34,953 nt of DNA from an uncultured Mycoplasmatota bacterium (lineage in GTDB: Bacteria > Bacillota_I > Bacilli_A > RF39 > UBA660). The notes under the pieces are model-generated. The model was not told the origin of the DNA, did no database searches, and was given only the letters and a program-made list of their open reading frames with translations. The position numbers and the translations under genes were made by a program. Below are positions 29,838-34,953 of the stretch, in pieces; positions within the stretch are counted from its first letter, which is position 1, and each line of letters opens with the position of its first letter. The DNA lies in assembly GCA_900552235.1 (NCBI GenBank), contig URYZ01000007.1:1-34953 (forward strand), read 5' to 3'.

Positions 29838-30638
29838 ATGAAACTATTAGAAAAGCTAAAAACTATGATTTATGAAGAAGATGAAGAGGAAGAACAAGAA
29901 GAGATAGCTAAAAAAATTGATATTGAAAAAACAATTAAAGAAGAATATAAAGATTATAAAGAATATGAAGAACCTGAGGTTAAAAAAGCAGAAGAAAAGC
30001 CACCAATTATATTTGATGTAGAAGACTTTATCGAAGAAGAAAAACCAAAAGTAGAACCTGTTTATGAAGTTCCTAAAAAAGAAGAAAAGGTTTTATATGG
30101 TGGTTATGAAAAAAATTATTCATTTAGTAATTATAAAGAACCTGAGGTTAAAAAGGAAAAGTTTAAACCTTCATTAAATATATCTCCAGTATATGGGGTA
30201 ATTAGTAGTGAACATGAAAATACCAGTGTTGTTACAAAAGTACCATATGAAAGAAAAAGTATTGATAGTTTATTTGTAGAAGAAAAGCCTAAAAAAATGG
30301 ATTTTGATGCAATTAGACAAAAAGCTTATGGTGAAACAAAAGAAGAGGAAAACTCTTTACTTTATGAAATGACTGATAAAGAAGAAGCACCTGGTATTGC
30401 TAAGATTACTTTAGGAGATGCTGAGGAATATTTTGAAGATTTAGGGTTAGAATATAATGTAGATTATACAGATGTTGAAAAAGAACAAGAAAAAACAAGA
30501 GCAGCTAAGAATAAAAAATTACAAAAAGAAATAGATGATGAACAAGTAGTTAAAGAAGTAAAAAAAGAAGACAAAGAAGAAAAACCTGAAGAAAAAAGTT
30601 TATATGATTTAATTGATATGATGTATGATGAAAAATAG
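29838..30638 (+). CDS. Acidic, largely disordered protein with an ISPVYG motif
   Basis: 266 residues, very rich in Glu and Lys, no signal peptide and no membrane segment, so likely cytoplasmic. The unit EPEVKK occurs twice (about 44-49 and 102-107). A conserved-looking motif FKPSLNISPVYGVI follows the second copy (about 110-123). Further on are short segments (DFDAIRQKAYGET, SLYDLIDMMYD) that could be binding helices. The composition suggests a flexible linker or adaptor with short linear motifs. AAAGGAAG precedes the ATG. It is 18 bases before the next gene, in one run with the lipoprotein and the YtxH gene. Confidence 0.65.
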   Translation: MKLLEKLKTMIYEEDEEEEQEEIAKKIDIEKTIKEEYKDYKEYEEPEVKKAEEKPPIIFDVEDFIEEEKPKVEPVYEVPKKEEKVLYGGYEKNYSFSNYKEPEVKKEKFKPSLNISPVYGVISSEHENTSVVTKVPYERKSIDSLFVEEKPKKMDFDAIRQKAYGETKEEENSLLYEMTDKEEAPGIAKITLGDAEEYFEDLGLEYNVDYTDVEKEQEKTRAAKNKKLQKEIDDEQVVKEVKKEDKEEKPEEKSLYDLIDMMYDEK

Positions 30639-30656
30639 TTTTTAGGAGGGAATAAA

Positions 30657-30947
30657 ATGGGATATAATACCGTAATAACAACAATATTATTAGTTTTAGC
30701 TTGTATACTTCTTATCTTTTTAATATTAATCGCTATAAGAATATTAATAATTAGTGATAAAGTACATATAATATTATTGGATGTAGAAAAGAAGTTAAAA
30801 GCAGTTAATGGAGTATTTGAAACAATTGATCATGTTAATAGTGCAGTTAGTACCGTAAGTGATGTAATTGTAGCAAAAATCATTGAAGTTATAAAAAGTT
30901 TTTTTGGAAAAAAGAATATAGAAAGGGAAAGTGATAAAGATGAGTAA
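30657..30947 (+). CDS. Small membrane protein, DUF948-like
   Basis: 96 residues: one long N-terminal membrane helix (about 7-33) followed by an amphipathic helix (VHIILLDVEKKLKAVNGVFETIDHVNSAVSTV) and a charged tail. This layout and its place right before a YtxH gene match the DUF948 (YoxC-like) general-stress proteins of Firmicutes, though the residue match is loose. GGAGGG precedes the ATG. Its end overlaps the start of the YtxH gene by 8 bp. Confidence 0.65.
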   Translation: MGYNTVITTILLVLACILLIFLILIAIRILIISDKVHIILLDVEKKLKAVNGVFETIDHVNSAVSTVSDVIVAKIIEVIKSFFGKKNIERESDKDE

Positions 30948-31347
30948 GAAAAATGGATTAGGAAAACTTTTATTAGGATTAGGAGCAGGAGTAGGAATTG
31001 GTATGCTTTTTGCACCAGATAAGGGTAGTGAAACAAGAAAGAAATTAAAATTAAAATTTGAAGAATTACTAAATAGTGTTAAAGAATTAGACAAAGATGA
31101 AGTAAAAATGGCTATTGAAGAAAAAATTAATGAAATCAAAAAAGATTTAGAAGATCTAGATAAAGAAAAAGTATTAAAAATAGCTAAGAAAAAAAGTGAA
31201 GAAATTAAAGACAAGTTAGATGATTTATATAAACTTGCAAAGAAAAAAGCTACTCCAGTTGTAGAAAGTGCTGTTGAAGACTTAAGAAACAGTGCTATTA
31301 AAGTTACTAAAGAAGTTTTAACTAAATTAGAAAAAACCGAAAAATAA
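30940..31347 (+). CDS. YtxH domain protein
   Basis: 135 residues. LGKLLLGLGAGVGIGMLFAPDKGSETRKKLK (about 7-37) is the YtxH signature: a Gly-rich membrane helix followed by FAP-x-x-G-x-x-TRKKL. The rest is a long Lys/Glu helical region. Family members are general-stress envelope proteins of unknown mechanism. ATG 30940 is preferred over GTG 30931, which overlaps its SD-like AGTGAT. Last gene of the run, ended by a bidirectional terminator. Confidence 0.85.
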   Translation: MSKKNGLGKLLLGLGAGVGIGMLFAPDKGSETRKKLKLKFEELLNSVKELDKDEVKMAIEEKINEIKKDLEDLDKEKVLKIAKKKSEEIKDKLDDLYKLAKKKATPVVESAVEDLRNSAIKVTKEVLTKLEKTEK

Positions 31348-31354
31348 ATAAAAT

Positions 31355-31387
31355 AAAGGTTATTAACAAAATTGTTAATAACCTTTT
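31355..31387. terminator. Bidirectional terminator, YtxH gene / thioredoxin-like lipoprotein
   Basis: The perfect 13-bp stem AAAGGTTATTAAC (31355-31367) / GTTAATAACCTTT (31374-31386) has a 6-nt loop, with T-rich sequence on both sides. Confidence 0.85.
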
Positions 31388-31388
31388 A

Positions 31389-31820
31389 TTATTCATTTAT
31401 ATAACCTCTTGCAGTTAATCTATTAATTAAAGTTTTTTCACTTTTATTTCCAACTAATCTTGAAAAACTACCGAGTTCTTCACCATTCTCATAGAATAAA
31501 ACAGTTGGTGTCCCAGTGAATGTTCCCTCTTCTTTAAATTTATTATATTCAGCTTCAGTTAGTTTTGTAAGATTAATATAATAAATAGTTACTTTATATT
31601 CTTTAGCGACTTTTGTAATTGTGGGAGTAAAGTTTTTACAATGTTTACAATTATTTTGTTTTATATATAAAATAAATTTTTCATTATTCTTTTTTGAATC
31701 TTCTTTTAAGTTTAAATATTCATTATAACTAACTTCTTTCATATAACTATTTGTATCACATCCTGTAAGTATTATACAAATAAATAATAATATAAATGTT
31801 AAAAAATAATATTTTTTCAT
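31389..31820 (-). CDS. Thioredoxin-like lipoprotein
   Basis: 143 residues from ATG 31820, chosen for GAGGTGAAG upstream. The N terminus is a lipoprotein signal with ILTGC (Cys about 21), so it is anchored outside the membrane. The thioredoxin-like fold has CKHC in YIKQNNCKHCKNF (active site about 57-60) and a cis-Pro in GTPTVLFYENGEE. It resembles bacteriocin-transport accessory or thiol-disulfide lipoproteins. It could be a substrate or partner of the CcdA-like protein at 16.4-17.5 kb, though the genes are far apart. Confidence 0.8.
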   Translation of the reverse strand: MKKYYFLTFILLFICIILTGCDTNSYMKEVSYNEYLNLKEDSKKNNEKFILYIKQNNCKHCKNFTPTITKVAKEYKVTIYYINLTKLTEAEYNKFKEEGTFTGTPTVLFYENGEELGSFSRLVGNKSEKTLINRLTARGYINE

Positions 31821-31889
31821 ATACTTCACCTCAACAAGTATTATAATACCATAAAATTGGTTAATTTTACAAAAAAATTGTTAAATAAA

Positions 31890-31918
31890 TTGACAAATAA
31901 TTAAATATTTAGTAATAT
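31890..31918 (+). promoter_or_regulatory. Promoter of the VirB2-like gene
   Basis: Consensus -35 TTGACA (31890-31895) and -10 TAATAT (31913-31918) are 17 bp apart, 27 bases before the start codon. Confidence 0.6.
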
Positions 31919-31945
31919 TTATATATAGGAAGAGAGGTTATAAAT

Positions 31946-32299
31946 ATGTTTACATTATTAAGTTTTTGTGAAAGTTCAGCAGAAATATGGCAATTAGTAG
32001 GTAAAATTATTAATATTATTAAAATCGTTATACCAATTATCATAGTAGTTTTAGCTATGTTAGATTTAGGTAAAGCAGTAATGGCAGGAGAAGAAAAAGA
32101 AATAAAAGAAACACAAAAGATGTTAATTAAAAGATTAATATATGGTGTTGTTATATTCTTTGTTGTTACAATAGTACAAGTTGTATTTAATTTAATTGGA
32201 AGAAGTGTAGTTGAAGATGATGCAGCTTGTTGGGCATGTGCTACTTCCCCAAGTGGACAAGTTTGTAAAGATGCAGTAAATAAAGCACAAAATCAATAA
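31946..32299 (+). CDS. Two-TM protein, VirB2/TrbC pilin-like
   Basis: 117 residues: a short N terminus with Cys8, helix 1 (about 21-42, IINIIKIVIPIIIVVLAMLDLG), a charged loop (AGEEKEIKETQKMLIKR), helix 2 (about 66-86), and a Cys-containing tail (CWACATSPSGQVC). Two helices around a short polar loop recall VirB2/TrbC pilins and the Gram-positive equivalents of conjugation systems, but the match is structural. AGAGAGG precedes the ATG. A strong terminator separates it from the CHAP gene, so it may be made in excess, as expected of a pilin. Confidence 0.55.
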   Translation: MFTLLSFCESSAEIWQLVGKIINIIKIVIPIIIVVLAMLDLGKAVMAGEEKEIKETQKMLIKRLIYGVVIFFVVTIVQVVFNLIGRSVVEDDAACWACATSPSGQVCKDAVNKAQNQ

Positions 32300-32311
32300 T
32301 TATATAAAATA

Positions 32312-32347
32312 AAATAAACAAATAGATTGTTATTTGTTTATTTTTTT
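32312..32347 (+). terminator. Terminator of the VirB2-like gene
   Basis: The perfect 13-bp stem AAATAAACAAATA (32312-32324) / TATTTGTTTATTT (32331-32343) has a 6-nt loop and T to 32347. Confidence 0.85.
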
Positions 32348-32388
32348 GTTAGAATAATTATAGTAATTACTTGTTGGGTGGTGATGTT

Positions 32389-34125
32389 ATGGATGAACAA
32401 GAATCATATTTAAATGAAGAAGAGGTTAATCAAAGTTTAAATAATGCTGGAAATAAAATAAATCAATTTGGGCAAGGTATGTATAATGGTGTTAGACAAG
32501 GTATAAATGATTATAAGAATATTAAAAATCATGGATTACAAAGTGCTGATAAAGATTTAAATGACAATAAAAAAGAACCAGAAATACCTGAACCAAAAAA
32601 TCAAAATACCAATCCAACAGGAGTTGTTAATCCATCAACTGGAAATGATAATCAAAATAGTTTACCAAATAAGGATAATGATTTAAAAGATAAAGACAAA
32701 GATAAAAAAGATGACAAAAATAGTGATAAAAAAGATGATGACAAAGACGATAAAAGGAATAAAGATGATAAAGAAAAAAAATCAAGTTTAAAAGAAAAGT
32801 TGAATGAAAAAAGTCCTTTTAATAAATTAAATAAAAAGATAGTGGAAAAGTTAGATCCTGCAAAAGTATTATTTAAAAAAGTCAAATTATATGGTAGTTT
32901 AGTTTTGTTAGGTTGCGCATTAATATTTGTTTTAATAATAGCTTTGGTTGGGGGTACAGCAATTCATACAACCTTACATAATATAACAGAAGATTTTGTG
33001 TGCAGTATGGGTGAAGTTTCAAAAGAAGAAGATATGCAAGTTGTAAGAACTTTTGGATGGTACTTAAAGGAAACAGGCGAATATGAAACAGTAGAGGTTC
33101 CTAAAACAACATTTATTGAAATTACTTCACCAACTGGAGGAGTAATGAAGATTCCAACAATAGAAATGGTAACAGAAAAGTCACCAATATATGAAGCGGT
33201 ATTTAATACGGGAATAGATGTAAAAGTAAAAGAAGGAACCAAGATACGTTCAAGTCAACCTGGAACAGTTACTACAATAAATAATGATTATATAGAAATA
33301 AACCATAATTTAAATAAAGAAAATAGTTATAACGATAAAGAATACATCACAAGATATTATAATTATGGAACATTATTTAAAGATATAAAAGAAAATGGTC
33401 TTGTTGTAAAAGAAACAACTTTGTCACTTGCAGGAAATGATATTATGCATTTTGAAATAACCGAAGATGAAAAATATATTGATCCTAATTTAATGTTTGG
33501 TTATGAAGCAGCAGGAGATGTTTGTGGTGATCAAGATGCGATAAAAACAACAAGAGGTACTGCAGCTGATGAAGATATTAAAAAATTATTAGATAATAAA
33601 TGTACTTCTAAAAAAGAACAAATTGGAAGAAAAAGTGGTAAACAACAAGCATGTAATAATGGTTATTATGGTACTCCAGAAGGTGAATATACAAGTTTAG
33701 TATGTGGAAGTACAAGTTTAAATGCAAAAGGACCAGGAACTGCCCAGTGTGCTGCTGGAGTTTATCGGTATTTTAATAGTTTCTTACCAAACTTGGATAA
33801 AACAGCATGGATGAAATTTGACAGAATCCGTGGTAATGCTGTTGATTACTGGATTAGAAATAATAATTTAGGAAAAGATGGATTTAAAGCTGACCAAAAT
33901 CCAACACCAGGATCAGTTTGGGTTTCAAGTTATAGTAGTGCAACATGTGGAACATCAGCATGTGGACATGTAATGGCTGTTATAAGTGTTGAAGGCGATA
34001 ATGTTAATGTATTTGAATGTAACCATTATGGAAATGAGATGTGTTGGTATCATACCTATACAAAATCATACCTTTCAAATTATCGAGGATTTTTAGGATA
34101 TATTCATATTTTAGGAGAGTGTTAA
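32389..34125 (+). CDS. Membrane-anchored M23-like and CHAP-domain cell-wall hydrolase
   Basis: About 578 residues. A hydrophilic N-terminal region with a Lys/Asp-rich low-complexity tract (about 95-135) is cytoplasmic. One membrane helix lies near 170-195 (SLVLLGCALIFVLIIALVGG). Outside follow a degenerate M23/LytM-like domain (about 245-375, with VFNTGIDVKVKEGT and IMHFEI) and a C-terminal CHAP domain (about 435-575) with catalytic Cys in GTAQCAAGV and His in CGHVMAV. The M23 zinc ligands are not all evident. CHAP domains cleave peptidoglycan; membrane-anchored two-domain hydrolases open the wall for conjugation machines in Gram-positives. GGTGAT 3 bases before ATG 32389 fixes the start. Confidence 0.8.
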   Translation: MDEQESYLNEEEVNQSLNNAGNKINQFGQGMYNGVRQGINDYKNIKNHGLQSADKDLNDNKKEPEIPEPKNQNTNPTGVVNPSTGNDNQNSLPNKDNDLKDKDKDKKDDKNSDKKDDDKDDKRNKDDKEKKSSLKEKLNEKSPFNKLNKKIVEKLDPAKVLFKKVKLYGSLVLLGCALIFVLIIALVGGTAIHTTLHNITEDFVCSMGEVSKEEDMQVVRTFGWYLKETGEYETVEVPKTTFIEITSPTGGVMKIPTIEMVTEKSPIYEAVFNTGIDVKVKEGTKIRSSQPGTVTTINNDYIEINHNLNKENSYNDKEYITRYYNYGTLFKDIKENGLVVKETTLSLAGNDIMHFEITEDEKYIDPNLMFGYEAAGDVCGDQDAIKTTRGTAADEDIKKLLDNKCTSKKEQIGRKSGKQQACNNGYYGTPEGEYTSLVCGSTSLNAKGPGTAQCAAGVYRYFNSFLPNLDKTAWMKFDRIRGNAVDYWIRNNNLGKDGFKADQNPTPGSVWVSSYSSATCGTSACGHVMAVISVEGDNVNVFECNHYGNEMCWYHTYTKSYLSNYRGFLGYIHILGEC

Positions 34126-34772
34126 TGAAAAAGAAAATTTTAGTTTTAATTGGATTAGTAATGTTAACAACAGGGTGTAATGCTACAATTAATGTTAATA
34201 TAGATAAAGACAACGTTAATCAAAAATATATTATTAATATGGATAGTAGTGAAATATCCAATGGAACAGTTTATAGAACTATTGAACAAAATTTATTAGA
34301 TAAAGAATTTGATAGTGAAGTCTTAAGTTATTTTACTATTAATAACAATATAAATAGTAATCCATTAAAAGCATCAAGAACATACTTATTAGACAATTAT
34401 ACTTGGGATACTTTAATTGCTAGATGTTATGATAATCAAAATATAACTTATGAAAATAATGTATTAAAAATAAATGCAAGTGGTTTTAATTGCTATGATA
34501 AGTATTCTGTTTTAAATAATGTAAATTTAAATGTTACTACTAATTATAAAGTATTAAATAATAATGCTGATAAAGTAGATGGAAATACTTATACATGGAA
34601 TATAACTAAGAATAATGTATCAAATATTAATATGGAAATAGATTTTAATAACAAAGAAGCAAATAATAAAACTATATTAATAATATTAGGCGTTGCTTGT
34701 TTATTAATTGTAGTTGGTTATTTCTTATATCATATATATAAATATAAATTAGTAAAAAATGATTCTATTTAA
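34125..34772 (+). CDS. Lipoprotein with C-terminal membrane helix
   Basis: 215 residues. Lipobox LTTGC (Cys17) is at the N terminus and a second hydrophobic helix at the C terminus (about 185-205, ILIILGVACLLIVVGYFLY), leaving a beta-rich extracytoplasmic middle full of Asn. This double anchoring recalls LppM-type lipoproteins, but no motif decides. The ATG overlaps the stop of the CHAP gene by one base, with TAGGAG before it, so it is coupled to the hydrolase. A much longer open frame begins upstream at 34041 inside the CHAP gene and is rejected. Confidence 0.75.
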   Translation: MKKKILVLIGLVMLTTGCNATINVNIDKDNVNQKYIINMDSSEISNGTVYRTIEQNLLDKEFDSEVLSYFTINNNINSNPLKASRTYLLDNYTWDTLIARCYDNQNITYENNVLKINASGFNCYDKYSVLNNVNLNVTTNYKVLNNNADKVDGNTYTWNITKNNVSNINMEIDFNNKEANNKTILIILGVACLLIVVGYFLYHIYKYKLVKNDSI

Positions 34773-34789
34773 TAAACAGAATCATTTTT
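34755..34789 (+). terminator. Terminator after the lipoprotein
   Basis: The perfect 12-bp stem AAAAATGATTCT (34755-34766) / AGAATCATTTTT (34778-34789) has an 11-nt loop. It overlaps the last codons. Confidence 0.75.
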
Positions 34790-34812
34790 CTTTACGAAAT
34801 GTTTAATTTTAG

Positions 34813-34841
34813 TTGACATTAAAAAGTCCTTATGGTAGTAT
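34813..34841 (+). promoter_or_regulatory. Promoter of the last gene
   Basis: Consensus -35 TTGACA (34813-34818) and -10 TAGTAT (34836-34841) are 17 bp apart. The leader to the GTG start is about 50 bases. Confidence 0.6.
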
Positions 34842-34897
34842 ATTTGCCAACAACTTAGGGTATTTATGTTTATTATTTAAGATAGGGGGAATGTAAA

Positions 34898-34953
34898 GTG
34901 AATAATAAAATAGAAATGACAATGGTATTAAAAAACAAAGAAGATTATACTGA
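34898..34953 (+). CDS. Start of an unidentified gene (partial)
   Basis: GTG at 34898 follows AGGGGGA by 7 bases, and 18 codons stay open to the window edge (MNNKIEMTMVLKNKEDYT). A promoter lies 57 bases upstream. The reading depends on a GTG start; ATG at 34916 and 34922 are in frame but lack a site. Too short to name. Confidence 0.5.
   Translation, partial: MNNKIEMTMVLKNKEDYT

Noticed and set aside
32690..32810. A tandem DNA repeat in the GATAAAAAAGAT-rich stretch
   Set aside because: It encodes the Lys/Asp-rich linker of the CHAP protein and is irregular; low complexity, not a defined repeat array.
34041..34124. An 84-base extension of the last lipoprotein frame inside the CHAP gene
   Set aside because: It would overlap the CHAP gene in another frame; ATG 34125 with TAGGAG upstream gives a perfect lipoprotein signal peptide.
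1..34953. Use of the Mycoplasma code (TGA as Trp)
   Set aside because: Several genes end in TGA through ATGA overlaps (tsaE, tsaB, rimI, dpnM) and Trp is TGG throughout.
1..34953. CRISPR arrays, insertion sequences or rRNA
   Set aside because: I saw no regularly spaced direct repeats, no transposase and no rRNA-like stretch on either strand.

Overview
This window is a very AT-rich, gene-dense stretch of a bacterial chromosome. The standard bacterial code fits: TGA ends several genes through ATGA overlaps, and Trp is TGG. Genes have AGGAGG or GGTGAT ribosome-binding sites and there are many short hairpin-plus-T terminators. Divisome and cell-wall genes (ftsA, ftsZ, a murE-type ligase), a Cse60-like protein, YtxH, DUF1003, rubrerythrin and a short-form ProRS point to an anaerobic, low-GC Gram-positive bacterium. 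An uncultured gut Bacilli lineage (RF39-like or relatives) is my inference; there is no rRNA here to prove it.

Layout. 1-3.7 kb, mostly minus strand: a membrane GT2 glycosyltransferase, a CmpB-type membrane protein split by a one-base frameshift, rubrerythrin with a strong promoter inside an inverted repeat, and a 2,4-diaminopentanoate-dehydrogenase-like enzyme. 3.76-3.92 kb: a complete small-RNA transcription unit (promoter, structured body, terminator) on the minus strand. 4.0-8.2 kb: a surface protein with cadherin-like repeats, then ftsA-ftsZ. 8.2-13.8 kb: translation and tRNA-modification genes, namely tRNA-Arg, tsaE-tsaB-rimI-tsaD, a tRNA-Ile/Asn/Glu cluster, 5-formyl-THF cyclo-ligase, and gltX flanked by tRNA-Gln and tRNA-Glu. 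13.9-14.55 kb: a compact module of a 40-residue basic peptide and a ribbon-helix-helix protein, divergent around a perfect 24-bp palindrome, plus a small membrane protein. 14.6-17.5 kb: membrane protein, cysteine desulfurase, thioredoxin-like protein, and a thioredoxin-CcdA fusion. 17.5-23.7 kb: proS, a DUF1003 protein, ligA, a CDP-alcohol phosphatidyltransferase fused to a pyrimidine-nucleoside phosphorylase, and a Cse60-like protein. 23.7-25.3 kb, minus: a murE-type ligase behind a Met/Asn-rich small protein. 25.4-28.4 kb: a truncated BRO-N protein followed by a complete DpnII-type (GATC) restriction-modification system. 28.4-31.8 kb: trmB, a lipoprotein, an acidic disordered protein, two small envelope proteins, and a thioredoxin-like lipoprotein. 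31.9-34.95 kb: a VirB2/TrbC-like two-TM protein, a membrane-anchored M23-like/CHAP hydrolase, a second lipoprotein, and the start of a further gene.

The most unusual items are the phospholipid-synthase/nucleoside-phosphorylase fusion (21.7-23.4 kb), the small RNA with a possible pseudoknot (3.8 kb), the palindrome/RHH/peptide module (14 kb) and the possible secretion or conjugation module at the right end.
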